A stretch of 64,000 bases of DNA, from the NCBI GenBank assembly GCA_019671005.1, contig CM033732.1:45807392-45871391 (forward strand), read 5' to 3'. The position numbers were made by a program, and so were the translations under genes. Positions 36,260-49,875 of this stretch are shown here, one piece after another. Position 1 is the first letter of the stretch. Each line of letters begins with the position of its first letter. Below the pieces are notes generated by a model. It had not been told where the DNA came from. It did not search any database and saw only the letters and a program-made list of their open reading frames with translations. The stretch comes from Hibiscus mutabilis (lineage: Eukaryota > Streptophyta > Magnoliopsida > Malvales > Malvaceae).

Positions 36260-38787
36260 TAAAAGTTTAGTCGGTTCTGGATGTTAAACCAAATATGATA
36301 TGATTTTTATCTGTCAACACATGCCCCTAGGATGTCATATTACTGATGTGTTGATTGTATGACTTGACGCTGCTCCTCATTAGTATAAGATGAAATGAGA
36401 CTAGAATGAGGAAAGTAAAACGATAATGGATTTCGTCAGATGACGAATCTTGAAGGTCAAGAAAGGACCCCTAGCGGATACAATACAGTAAAATAAGCAT
36501 GAAAGTTAGCTTCTGATTAGGATAAGTTATCTGTATAGTAAATAAATAATACAATTATTATAAGATACTTGGATATGAAGGAGTAAGAAGAAAAAAAATC
36601 TTTACTTCAGAAATATATATGTTTGAAGATAACAATGTCAGTGGTGTTGCAGATGTAATCTGGCAGTTTACTCAAGATAAGTTAAAGATTGAAGTCATGA
36701 TGGAAATAACTCAGAAGTATCTTATTATAAGATGTATGTATTGTCGGTACATATAAGGATGAGATAAAAGAAAAAGAAGCTAAGAAAGAATTGATCTGTT
36801 AAGAGACTATAACTGAAGTTCAAAAGGAAGATGTTAGCCCTGAATTAGTCAGAGTACTGGAAGTATTAAACTATATTGCAAGGATAGTCAAAGCATGTAT
36901 GGAAAGAATTACAGTGCAGACTCTTCAAACGTTAGAAAAACTTGAAAATTCTTTTAGTTAGATACAACTTAAGTAAGAAAATAATTTCTTACTTATAGAA
37001 TTGAAGTAAAGGTAAATTGTACAAGAAAGATTATTATTTAAGGAGATATCAATGTTACTAGATGCCAACTATAAGGTTTAAAAGATCATGAAGACAAGAA
37101 ATCTAGAATAAAAGTATGATGAAAATGATATTTGAGTACATACTGAACAAGATTGGAAGTCTATTATCGATAAAATGTATTGAACTTGTAACCAAAGAGT
37201 ATTCAGAGAAGTGAACTAAGAGGTTATTTCTACCTGAATAGTTGACAACAGAGCCTTATAAAGATAGGGCTGAAGTGTAATGGATAAGCTAAGATATCTT
37301 TTCGTAAAGGTTTTGATAAAGACAATTAGTAATATAAGATGATGAGTATGACAAGCATTAAAATAATGTAGATTGCTGGAAAAAGGGTTTTCTAATGATC
37401 TAAGTGATCAAATACTAGAAGGTATTATGAAGGTATCATCTAGGGGAATCAATTGTAATTTAGATAAGTTGGTTATCGTGCACAAGGTAGAAATACTTAT
37501 AAGAAGAAACGTTTACATTTTTTTAAAAGGAATTAGTTCCTTAATGAAGTCAAAGGAAGTGTGTTTAGTTGAAGATTGTTCCGACTAATTGAAATTTCCC
37601 TACAAATGTTTCTAGACAAGAACAAGAGTCTCGGATCACAGGGGTTATAAAGATACCCGTAGCAATAACAATGAAATCAAGTATGATTTTTTTCGATTTT
37701 TATCTAGATTGAGCTACTGGTGCAGTAGGGGGCTCAAGTATAAGAACAAGAAGTACCTAAGAGGTTGAAACCTTCAGCAATTGTATATAATAAAGCATTG
37801 GTTGTTTAAATGTTTAAGCTGTTGAGAGCCTTAAATGTTAGAGCAAAAGAGAAGTTATGATTGTTTATTTGAAGTTGAAGGATGATAAAAGTCTTATAAA
37901 AGATTTGAGATGTATTAATAATGAAAGGATATAAGAAGTAATGTTAATGTAGAGGAAGTAATTTGGAAAACTTCCTAGAAAGGTGTTAGAGATTGGATTT
38001 GGTGATTAGTTCATAAGGAAATTATTTCACTAATTTCTGAACTTTGACAAGGTACTCACATTGTTTATGAGGAATAGTGTGAGGTCAGTGGGTTAAGCCA
38101 ATATGTCAAGGGAATGATTTTGACTGAAGAATTTTAGTATGACTGCTAGAAATCTGATTTGAAGTATAGCACAAGAATTATAAGAAATTCTAAGAACTGT
38201 CTGTTAGTAAAGCTGAAAACAAAGCCAGAAATCTGAGAATTTTAAGACCAATTTTAAGATAAATTGGCTATCTATATAAAATGTAGAAGTCAGATGTAAA
38301 AAGAAGATTGATATTTGGTCAGGATGTTATCAGTTAAAGTTAAAAGGAAAAAAATGAGGAAAAGTATCAATTTGAGAAAGGATGATTTGTATAGGTCAAA
38401 AAGGGAAAACTTAGTTTCAGAACTGGTATACCTCAAGAATTGTGAAAAAGTTGGACCAAGAGTATATTAATGGGTCTTATCTCCAGAAGTGAGCAAAAGT
38501 CTATAGTATATGCAATTATGTTTTGGGGGCATTGACTGAATTATTTTACATGACAACACTCTTGAATAAATTGAGATGCAATTATATTTGATGCATTAAG
38601 AGGAGTTAGTAGAAATATTGGTTTATGGAATTAAAGAATTAAGGAATAAGAAATTTCATTGACTGAAGTTTTGAGGAAAAATCACAAGGTCGAAGAAGCC
38701 ACTTGGGAGGCTAAGAAGAAAATAAGGAAGTAATATCCGTAAATGTTTAGAACATATACGTATTGAAAATTCGAGGACGAATTTCTT

Positions 38788-38799
38788 AAAGGGGAGGAA
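38788..38799 (+). other. polypurine tract
   Basis: AAAGGGGAGGAA directly precedes the 3' LTR copy, as expected for plus-strand priming. The same tract recurs before the LTR at 47944. Confidence 0.8.
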
Positions 38800-38800
38800 T

Positions 38801-40517
38801 TTTAATATCCTAAATTTTAGCCAGTGACCAAAATGTAAATTTTAAAAGTTTTGGGGTTAAAAGTATAAATTTTGGAAAACTTTGGGGACTAAAGTGTAAA
38901 TTTCCCCAACAAGTAATTTTATTCAGTATAAGAGCGAATCGGATCGAAATAGATACATTGAGATCGATTTTAAGAATTAAGATGCAGAAAAAGGTATCGA
39001 ATTTGGATCGAATGAAATTGTTAAGCGTGCTCAGGCCAAAGAAATACAAGGATGGGTGACCTTCGGGAAGGTCCCATAAAAGTGTTTCTGATCGATATTT
39101 TGGACACAGTAAGAGTAAATAAATTTCGTATGGATTTACGATAAAGGATTTTTAAGAGAAATTTTACTCTTTGAAGATTTTCGATAATTATCGGGATAAT
39201 AGACTGAGTTAAGAAAATTCAGTTTAAGACTTTAGGAAAGGAAATTTTTATAAGATGATAGTGTTCATTTCCCGAATATGGAAATATGGAATAAATCCGA
39301 TAGCTCGATAAAGGTAAAATCGCAATATAAGTATTTTATGAATATCGGGAAATCGGATCGAACTGAAATTTCAGAGGCTGATCCAAAAGCTATGGAAAAG
39401 TCATAAAATACTATTTTATGAATATTTTATTATAGTTGGTTGGATTCCAACTAGACTTAGTTGAATTTTTACAAGAATGGCAAACTAGTAAATAAAAACT
39501 AGTTGGAGGGCAAATTGGTCATTTTTTTCCCAATGGCATTTTTGAAATATTTAAAAAGTTACAAGGGAATTTTTGGAAGAAGGAAATGGAAGATTTAATC
39601 CTGGCCTTTGATTGATGATAAGATCAATCTCAACCATTGGATTAAAAGGGCATTTTAGTAATTTCACTATCTAAATGAATTTAAAATTCATTTATACAAG
39701 ACAAGTGGCCAAATTGGATGAAAAAAAAAGATGAAGACCATTCATCATCCTCAAATTTCGAAATATGAGGGGGAGAAAGAAAGAAAAATGGAGAAACAAT
39801 TTCCAAGTTTGATTCAAGCCCCAAAACTCGATTTTGTGTAATCTTTTCAAAGCGCAAAATTGTTCTACTCGTCAAGCTCTATCTTTTGATGTCAATAATT
39901 CATGGAATACATGCTTGATTGATTAGAATTTTGTATGAGAAGAAATTAGGGTTTATGGATTCAATTGGGGGTTTTGAGATTTTATGATTCCATGTTGAAA
40001 TCAAGCTTTTGTGATGTTAAAATCATGTTATTGGGTTGGGATTTAAACTCTACATGTTTTGACTATTATGAAGATGATTAGGGTTTATGGATTCAAGTTT
40101 AATTTAAGGTTTGTGATGTTGAATTAATGATCTAGTAAGCTTGAATTTGTTATTTAGAAGCAAAACCCTAAATTAAAGGTATAGGGACCATTTCGGCAAT
40201 TCTGAAAGTTAAAGGACTAATCAGAATTTTTATGATTTTGAAGTGTATTTATGTTATTATTGAATTTGGAGATGTGAAATTGAAGTTAGAATGCTAAACC
40301 GATGTTGAATCGAATTAGTGATCGTTTTGACATATTGTCAAAGTTAAGTGACCAATTCGGAAATGAGGTTTTAGAAAAGAATTAAATCATGTATATGAAT
40401 CATGTCAGGTAAAAGAATCATGTCATGTAAATGAATCAAGTTATGTATATGAATCATGTCACGTATATGAATCATGACATGTATACAAATTATGTTACGT
40501 ATATGAATTATGCTATG
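38801..40517 (+). repeat. LTR truncated at its 3' side
   Basis: It begins TTTAATATCC (TG changed to TT) and breaks off at 40517 after GCTATGGACAT. It matches the LTR at 47944-49671 much better than the 5' LTR at 33692: both share AGATACATTGAGATCG and GTGCTCAGGCC. It is therefore a copy of the 3' LTR rather than the 5' LTR. Confidence 0.8.
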
Positions 40518-40637
40518 GACATATTTTATTTATCATTCCGGTGTTTAATTATTATTTTTTGATTTCTTCTCTATTCGTTTTAAGATTTATGTTTAAATCC
40601 GTCCTCTATTTTAGATAACAATATATTTTATTATTAG

Positions 40638-41112
40638 AGTTAATTGCACTAAGTGTACTCAAACTATGACCTTTATTATAATTAGTCTATAAATTTTAAA
40701 ATGTTCTAATTTCATCCTCAAATTATGATTCTCATTCTAAATTGGTCCCTAAACTTTTGAATGTTTCATTTTCATCCCCAAACTATAACCATCATTCTAA
40801 ATTAGTCCACAATTTTTTTGAATATTCCAATTTCATCCTCAAATTATCGTTTATACCACACCAGTGTTTCATGACAATTAACAATTTTTATAACGATTTT
40901 ATTAACATAAGATATGATTAGCTTATATTAATAATTGGGGATGAAATTAAAATGTTCAAAAAGCTTGAGGGTGAAATTGAAATGCTCAAAAGTGTAGGTA
41001 CCAATTTAGAATGAAGTCATAGTTTGAAGATTAAATTAGAATATTTAAAAGTTTAATGACCACTTTAGAATGAGTACATAATTTGGAGACGTGTGACACA
41101 ACTAACTCTTAT
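40638..41112. mobile_element. MITE with long terminal inverted repeats
   Basis: The left arm (from 40638, with phrases TTTCATCCTCAAATTATG and CTAAATTGGTCCCTAAAC) pairs with the reverse of the right arm (to 41112, TTTAATCTTCAAACTATG and CTAAATTGGTACCTACAC). The arms exceed 150 bp in a 475-bp element. A target duplication was not resolved. Confidence 0.6.
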
Positions 41113-42170
41113 ATATTTTTTTGACAAATCCTATCTAATCCTAATCTTACCTAGAGGAGAAGGGGACTCTTATTATTATTACACCCAACACTTTTTTTTA
41201 TCGGTACCCAACACTTTTATTAATATGAGTTCTATAGTTCTATAAATATATATATATATATATATATTAATTCTGATTTCCATCATTTGAATTCAAACTA
41301 TAATATATATAACTCAATATTAATATGAACACAACGAGTGATTCTAGTGGAAAAGATGATGTTTTTCATCCTAGGAGATAGGGTTCAATCCTCCTTGTCT
41401 ACATGGTGTGTGGTACATCAAAAGGTTAAAAAAAGTATGAATAGATATTACCTTGTAATCACGTTAAGGCTATTCAAAAATGTTTAGATTTTACTAATAA
41501 AATCAATAAAATAAGGTTGTTACACAAGGGTGGATCTTAACAATAGAGTTTGGGGGGTTTACTTGAAATTTTCAAAAATTTTAAAAGCCTAAACTAAAAT
41601 TTTCAAAAATTTGTAAAGTTTAATTTTGATTTTTTAAAAAATTGTGTTTAACTAGTGAAATTTTAAAAATTTTAGAAGAGTGTTTAATTAAAAATATTAA
41701 AAAAATTAAAACACTAAAAAATTCTGAATTTTGTAAGGGGCAAGTTAAAAATTCTAATTTTTCAAAGGGTTAAATTTTAAAATTTTGGGGGCCAGAGCTA
41801 CCCATGGCTCCATAACGATCCGTCCCTTTGCCACACATAACTTTTGATTTTATTTTATATATTGAAAATAAAATTTTAAAAATCTTATTATGAAGTATTA
41901 AATAATAATTTCTATTATGCAAAATATTAGCAATATTATGTACTCATTTATGTGTAGATTGAGCTCAATACAAGGTTACTCTAAAGCTTAAAATTTTATG
42001 ATACAATATCTAATTTTCATTATCTCTCAAAATTCTCAAATCAAAGATAATTACATTTAAACTTATTCAAAATTGCATCCTCCAAAATTGCTCAATAATA
42101 TTATAGTGTGTCTCGTTAAAAAGCTCTATAAACTTAAATGGAGGGAAAAAATACAACACAATAATAAAAG

Positions 42171-42424
42171 AAAAAAACTTTGATACACAGGCCGTGTAAA
42201 CTTTAGTTTACACGTGCCTTTTAGTTTTAGGGGTTAGGGTTTTAGTTTAGGGTTTAAGGTTTAAGGGTTTATGTTGTAGGGTTTAGAATTTAAGGTTAGG
42301 GTTTAGGATTTAGAGTGTGAGGTTTAGTTTTTTAGGGTTAAAAATTTAGGATTTGAGTTTTTATAGTGTAAATACACAGGCTTGTGTAAAATTTTACACA
42401 AGCCTGTATATCAAAATTTTACCC
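42171..42424. mobile_element. 254-bp element with telomere-like core and terminal hairpins
   Basis: ATAATAAAAG stands on both sides (42161-42170 and 42425-42434), a perfect 10-bp direct repeat. The ends share TTTGATA(C/T)ACAGGC as inverted repeats. The right end holds a perfect 32-bp palindrome (42376-42407, arms ACAGGCTTGTGTAAAA). The left end holds an imperfect one (42189-42219, arms AGGCCGTGTAAAC and GTTTACACGTGCCT). Between them, about 42220-42345 is degenerate plant telomere text (TTTAGGG, GGGTTTAGG). Confidence 0.75.
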
Positions 42425-43185
42425 ATAATAAAAGGACCTGAAGAAAAGACAACATAAAAGCAAATGGAGAACACAAACTTGAATAATACCCAAGCACACA
42501 CCCAACACACAAACTTAGAATTTTTTTATTGAAATCTATATATTCAAGACAATAGTTTTTCCAATATTGCAAATAAAATAACAAAACAAATTCTTTTCTG
42601 TTGAACAGACTTTCAAAATTGAACAGATTAAATTTGATAGTTTCTATGTTTTTTTTTTTTTGAAAATGAATGTTTTGTTTTGTTTTGTTTATCTTAAAAC
42701 TGAATCGAATTCAGACACCAACCTAATATTTTTGTCAAGTACTAAAAGTCTGTTTTCGCAGCAAATCGTGTCTGAAGTTTTAAAAATGTTTTACTTGAAT
42801 AATTCTTTTCGATTTTGGTTGACGTTTTCAAACCTTTATCCAAATTGTTTATAATTTGAATTTTTTATTTTTAAAGAAAAAAATTAGTCAATTAGATATT
42901 ATCACATCAAAAATTTTAACGATAATCAGTGTGAATAATGAAAATTGTAATTACAGACGTTTAATTGATCATACTTTTTTAAATAAAACCCAATTGTTCA
43001 ATAATTAAAAACGATGGCTCACTTTATTTTTATGCGTGGGTAAAAAACATTTAAACCAAAAAAATAATTGTTTTTAATTAACACCTTCCGTTTATTTTAT
43101 GCAACTTTTTAATGGACATTGTAATTTATAAATTTCATATTAAGTGAGAGATTTGGAATTTTTTTATTTGGATTTATGTTATCAA

Positions 43186-45392
43186 TGTAATATCCCAAAT
43201 TTTGACCAGTGACTAAATTGTAAATTTGAAAGTTTAGGGGGTTAAAGTATAAACTTTAGAAAAGTTTGGGGACTAAAGTGTAAATTTCCCCAACAAGTAA
43301 TTTTATTCGGTATAAGAGTGAATCAGATCGAAATAGGTACCTTGATATCGGTTTTAAGAATTAAGATGCAGAAAAAGGTACCGAATTTGGATCGAATGAA
43401 ATTGTTAAGCGTGCACAGGCCAGAGAAATACAAGGATGGGTGACATTCGGGAAGGTCCCATAAAAGTATTTCTGATCGATATTTTGGACTCGGTAAGAGT
43501 AAAGAATATTTGAATAAATTATCGATAAATGATTTCTAAGATAAATTTTATTCTATGAAGATTTTCGATAATTATCGGGATAATAGACTGAGTTAAAAAA
43601 TTTCAGTCTAAGTCCTTAAGAAAGGAAGTTTTTATGAGATGATAATGTTCATTTCCCGAAATATAGAATTTTTGGAATAAATCTGATAGTTCAGAAAAGG
43701 TAAAATCGTAGTAGAAGTATTTTACGAATATCGAAAAATCGGATCGAACTAAAATTTCAAAGGCTGATCCAAAAGCCATGGAAAATTCATAAAATACTAT
43801 TTTATGAATATTTTATTATAGTTGGTTGGATTCCAACTAGACTTAGTTGAATTTTTACAAGAATGGCAAACTAGTAAATAAAAATAGTTGGAGGGCAAAT
43901 TGGTCATTTTGCCCCAATGGCATTTTTGAAATATTTAAAAAGTTACAAGGACAATTTTGGAAGAAGAAAATGGAAGATTAAATCTTGGCCCTTGATTAAT
44001 GATAAGATCAATCTCAACCATTGGATTAAAAAGGCATTTTAGTAATTTCACTATCTAAATGAATTTAAAATTCATTTATACAAGACAAGTGGCCAAATTG
44101 GGTGACAAATAAAAAGGATGAAGAAAAATATGAGGGGAGAAAGAAAGAAAAATGGAGAAAAATTTTCCAAGTTCAATTCAAGCCCCGAAACTCGATTTTT
44201 AGGTAATATTTTCAACTGCAAAGTTGTTCTACTCTTCAAGCTCTATCTTTTGGTGTAAATAATTCATGGAAAACATGCTTGATTGATGAGAATTTTGCAT
44301 GAGAATAAATTAGGGTTTATGGAAAAAGTTTGGGACTTTTGGAATTTTATGATTTCATGATGAAATTCAAGTTGAAATCAAGCTAGTATAATGTTAAAAT
44401 CATGTTATTGTTCAATTTGATATTTAAACAATCTACATATTTTTGTTTGTATGAAGATGATTAGGGTTTATGGATTCAATTTTAATTTAGGGTTTGTGAT
44501 GTTGAATTAATGATCTAGTAATGCTTGAATTGTTATTTGTGAATTTTGCAAAACCCTAAGTTAAAGGTTTAGGGCCCATTTCATGGAAATTCTAAAAGTT
44601 AGAGGACTAATCTGATTTTTTTATGATTTTGAAAGTGTATTTATGTTATTATTGAACCCATGCACAATCATGTTATATAAAGTGAATGTTATATGAATTA
44701 TGTATATAAAGTATGTCATGTATATGATGAATTATGTCATATATATAAATCATGTCATGCATGTGAATTATGCCATGTGTATAAATATGCCATGTATGTG
44801 AACTATGCTATATATATGATTTACTTGAAAATGATGGAGTATTGGAAACTAGATTTAAGTTAGAAAAAAATTATGACTTGCACATGAATATTGACTGACT
44901 ATGAAAACCTTGTTAGTACAATACTAGACAGAAACTATGCTAGGTTAGTGTATAACATGTATTGCTTTATTTTATGTGTGATAAATAAGATTATTGCCTC
45001 ACTAAGTTCGTACTTAGCGTGTGTTTATTCCACACGTAGGTTAAGTTGGAATATTTGAAGAGGAGTCGAGCATGTTGATCAAGCTACAATCTACAAAACA
45101 TCAGTAAGTCATTCTAGTTTATGATGATCTCTAGCGGACATGTAATTATTTATTTGCTAGTAGAACATGTTTAATCAATTTCAAAATTTTATTTATCGAT
45201 TATTGCACAACGATTTTAAAATCAAGAAAAAGCCTGGGTAGCTAACTTAGTTTTCATCCTGAATTGTACAGTTATTTTAATAATTGCTAAAAATATTTTT
45301 AAATAAAAAAATATAAGTAAAGATTTCTTTGAAAGATTTCGTAGCATCTTTAATGTATATCCGGTCTACGAGTATACGTTAAGGGTGTTACA
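43186..45392 (+). repeat. chimeric LTR
   Basis: It starts TGTAATATCCC and ends TGTTACA. The first 1.5 kb (to about 44696) is clearly more diverged than the other copies and lacks most of the minisatellite. From about 44697 onward it is nearly identical to the 5' LTR at 35537-36243. The change of similarity inside one LTR points to recombination or a misjoin at that point. Confidence 0.75.
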
Positions 45393-47943
45393 TTTATTGG
45401 TATCAGAGTAAAAGTTTAGTCGGTTCTGGATGTTAAACCAAATATGATATGATTTTTATCTGTCAACACATGCCCCTAGGATGTCATATTACTGATGTGT
45501 TGATTGTATGACTTTATTTGCTCCTCATTAGTATAAGATGAAATGAGACTAGAATGAGGAAAGTAAACGATAATGGATTTCGTCGGATGACGAATCTTGA
45601 AGGTCAAGAAAGGACCCTAGCGGATACAATACACAGTAAAATAAGCATGAAAGTTAGCTTCGATTAGGATAAGTTATTCAGTATAGTAAATAAATAATAC
45701 AATTATTATAAGATACTTGGATATGAAGGAGTAAGAAGAAAAAAATCTTTACTTTGAAATATATATGTTTGAAGATAACAATGTCGGTGGTGTTTGCGAG
45801 ATGTAATGGCAGTTTACTCAAGATAAGTTAAAGATTGAAGTCATGATGGAAATAACTCGAAGTATCTTATTATAAGATGTATGTATTGTCGGTACATATA
45901 AGGATGAGATAAAAGAAAAAGAAGCTAAGAAAGAATTGATCTGTTAAGAGACTATAATGAAGTTCAAAAGGAAGATGTTAGTACTGAATTAGTCGTAGTC
46001 TTTGGAAGTATTAAACTATATTGCAAGGATAGTCAAAGCATGTATGGAAAGAATTACAAGTCTGGACTCTTCAAACGTTAGAAAAACTTGAAAATTCTTT
46101 TAGTTAGATACAACTTAAGTAAGAAAATAATTTCTTACTTATAGAATTGAAGTAAAGGTAAATTGTACAAGAAAGATTATTATTTAAGGAGATATCAATG
46201 TTACTAGATGCCAACTATAAGGTTTAAAAGATCATGAAGACAAGAAATCTAGAATAAAAGTATGATGAAAATGATATTTGAGTACATACTGAACAAGATT
46301 GGAAGTCTATTATCGATAAAATGTATTGAACTTGTAACCAAAGAGTATTCAGAGAAGTGAACTAAGAGGTTATTTCTACCTGAATAGTTGACAACAGAGC
46401 CTTATAAAGATAGGGCTGAAGTGTAATGGATAAGCTAAGATATCTTTTCAGAAAGGTTTTGATAAAGACAATTAGTAATATAAGATGATGAGTATGACAA
46501 GCATTAAAATAATGTAGATTGCTGGAAAAAAGGGTTTTCTAATGATCTAAGTGATCAAATACTAGAAGGTATTATGAAGGTATCATCTCGGGAATCTGAA
46601 TTGTAATTTAGATAAGTTGGTTATCTGTGCACAAGGTAGAAATACTTATAAGAAGAAACGTTTACATTTTTTTAAAAGGAATTAGTTCCTTAATGAAGTC
46701 AAAGGAAGTGTGTTTAGTTGAAGATTGTTCCGACTAATTGAAATTTCCCTACAAATGTTTCTAGACAAGAACAAGAGTCTCGGATCACAGGGGTTATAAA
46801 GATACCCGTAGCAATAACAATGAAATCAAGTATGATTTTTTTCGATTTTTATCTAGATTGAGCTACTGGTGCAGTAGGGGGCTCAAGTATAAGAACAAGA
46901 AGTACCTAAGAGGTTGAAACCTTCAGCAATTGTATATAATAAAGCATTGGTTGTTTAAATGTTTAAGCTGTTGAGAGCCTTAAATGTTAGAGCAAAAGAG
47001 AAGTTATGATTGTTTATTTGAAGTTGAAGGATGATAAAAGTCTTATAAAAGATTTGAGATGTATTAATAATGAAAGGATATAAGAAGTAATGTTAATGTA
47101 GAGGAAGTAATTTGGAAAACTTCCTAGAAAGGTGTTAGAGATTGGATTTGGTGATTAGTTCATAAGGAAATTATTTCACTAATTTCTGAACTTTGACAAG
47201 GTACTCACATTGTTTATGAGGAATAGTGTGAGGTCAGTGGGTTAAGCCAATATGTCAAGGGAATGATTTTGACTGAAGAATTTTAGTATGACTGCTAGAA
47301 ATCTGATTTGAAGTATAGCACAAGAATTATAAGAAATTCTAAGAATCATCTCATTAGTAAAGCTGAAAACAAAGCCAGAAATCTGAGAATTTTAAGACCA
47401 ATTTTAAGATAAATTGGCTATCTATATAAAATGTAGAAGTCAGATGTAAAAAGAAGATTGATATTTGGTCAGGATGTTATCAGTTAAAGTTAAAAGGAAA
47501 AAAATGAGGAAAAGTATCAATTTGAGAAAGGATGATTTGTATAGGTCAAAAAGGGAAAACTTAGTTTCAGAATGGTATACCTCAAGAATTGTGAAAAAGT
47601 TGGACCAAGAGTATATTAATGGGTCTTATCTCAGTGAGCAAAAGTCTATAGTATATGCAATTATGTTTTTGGGGCATTGATGAATTATTTTACATGACAA
47701 CACTCTTGAATAAATTGAGATGCAATTATATTTGATGCATTAAGAGGAGTTAGTAGAAATATTGGTTTATGGAATTAAAGAATTAAGGAATAAGAAATTT
47801 CATTGATCAAGTTTTGAGGAAAAATCACAAGGTCGAAGAAGCCACTTGGGAGGCTAAGAAGAAAATAAGGAAGTAATATCCGTAAATGTTTAGAACATAT
47901 ACGTATTGAAAATTCGAGGACGAATTTCTTAAAGGGGAGGAAT
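45393..47943 (+). mobile_element. second copy of the gypsy internal region
   Basis: It is nearly identical to 36244-38800, with the same primer-binding site (45398-45408), reverse-transcriptase scrap, integrase-end motif and polypurine tract. Differences are small and cluster at CAG/CTG words. The open frame 47465-47680 is the same degenerate stretch without a stop. Confidence 0.85.
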
Positions 47944-49835
47944 TTTAATATCCTAAATTTTTAGCCAGTGACCAAAATGTAAATTTTAAAAGTTTTGGGG
48001 TTAAAAGTATAAATTTTGGAAAACTTTGGGGACTAAAGTGTAAATTTCCCCAACAAGTAATTTTATTCAGTATAAGAGCGAATCGGATCGAAATAGATAC
48101 ATTGAGATCGATTTTAAGAATTAAGATGCAGAAAAAGGTATCGAATTTGGATCGAATGAAATTGTTAAGCGTGCTCAGGCCAAAGAAATACAAGGATGGG
48201 TGACCTTCGGGAAGGTCCCATAAAAGTGTTTCTGATCGATATTTTGGACACAAAGAAGAGTAAATAAATTTCGTATGGATTTACGATAAAGGATTTTTAA
48301 GAGAAATTTTACTCTTTGAAGATTTTCGATAATTATCGGGATAATAGACTGAGTTAAGAAAATTCAGTTTAAGACTTTAGGAAAGGAAATTTTTATAAGA
48401 TGATAGTGTTCATTTTTCCGAATATGGAAATATGGAATAAATCCGATAGCTCGATAAAGGTAAAATCGCAATATAAGTATTTTATGAATATCGGAAATCG
48501 GATCGAATCAAATTTTTGAGAGGTGATCCAAAAGCTATGGAAAAGTCATAAAATACTATTTTATGAATATTTTATTATAGTTGGTTGATTCCAACTAGAC
48601 TTAGTTGAATTTTTACAAGAATGGCAAACTAGTAAATAAAAACTAGTTGGAGGGCAAATTGGTCATTTTTTTCCCAATGGCATTTTTGAAATATTTAAAA
48701 AGTTACAAGGGAATTTTTGGAAGAAGGAAATGGAAGATTTAATCCTGGCCTTTGATTGATGATAAGATCAATCTCAACCATTGGATTAAAAGGGCATTTT
48801 AGTAATTTCACTATCTAAATGAATTTAAAATTCATTTATACAAGACAAGTGGCCAAATTGGATGAAAAAAAAAGATGAAGACCATTCATCATCCTCAAAT
48901 TTCGAAATATGAGGGGGAGAAAGAAAGAAAAATGGAGAAACAATTTCCAAGTTTGATTCAAGCCCCAAAACTCGATTTTCAGGTAATCTTTTCAACTGCA
49001 AAATTGTTCTACTCGTCAAGCTCTATCTTTTGATGTCAATAATTCATGGAATACATGCTTGATTGATTAGAATTTTGTATGAGAAGAAATTAGGGTTTAT
49101 GGATTCAATTGGGGGTTTTGAGATTTTATGATTCCATGTTGAAATCAAGCTTTTGTGATGTTAAAATCATGTTATTGGGTTGGGATTTAAACTCTACATG
49201 TTTTGACTATTATGAAGATGATTAGGGTTTATGGATTCAAGTTTAATTTAAGGTTTGTGATGTTGAATTAATGATCTAGTAAGCTTGAATTTGTTATTTA
49301 GAAGCAAAACCCTAAATTAAAGGTATAGGGACCATTTCGGCAATTCTGAAAGTTAAAGGACTAATCAGAATTTTTATGATTTTGAAGTGTATTTATGTTA
49401 TTATTGAATTTGGAGATGTGAAATTGAAGTTAGAATGCTAAACCGATGTTGAATCGAATTAGTGATCGTTTTGACATATTGTCAAAGTTAAGTGACCAAT
49501 TCGGAAATGAGGTTTTAGAAAAGAATTAAATCATGTATATGAATCATGTCAGGTAAAAGAATCATGTCATGTAAATGAATCAAGTTATGTATATGAATCA
49601 TGTCACGTATATGAATCATGACATGTATACAAATTATGTTACGTATATGAATTATGCTATGGACATGTATCATGTTATGTATATGAATAAAGTCATGTAT
49701 GTGAATGATGTCACGTATATGAATCATGTCACGTATATGAATTATGACCCGTATATGGATTCTGTCATGTATATAATTATGCCATGTATATGAAATATGC
49801 CATGTATATGAAGTATGTCATGTATATGAATTATG

Positions 49836-49875
<40 letters not shown>

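Larger units (their letters stand above)
36244..38800 (+). mobile_element. degenerate internal region of the gypsy element
   Basis: This 2.56-kb region is far too short for gag-pol and full of stops. Relics in order are KKIDIWSGCYQLKLK near 38301 (reverse transcriptase, normally KIDLRSGYHQLR) and VLRKNHKVEEATWEAKKK near 38670-38725, the C-terminal motif of the integrase region of plant gypsy elements of the Tekay/del kind. A polypurine tract follows. The open frame 37373-37588 has no recognisable domain. Confidence 0.7.
40518..43185. other. unrelated DNA between the two LTR fragments
   Basis: The 2.67 kb has no gypsy similarity and no gene. It holds two inverted-repeat elements (40638-41112 and 42171-42424), a hAT-like fragment around 41529-41833 (ends CAAGGGTGGATC and GATCCGTCCCTTTG), and an (AT)n run near 41247. 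The open frame 42660-42854 is not convincing. Confidence 0.6.
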
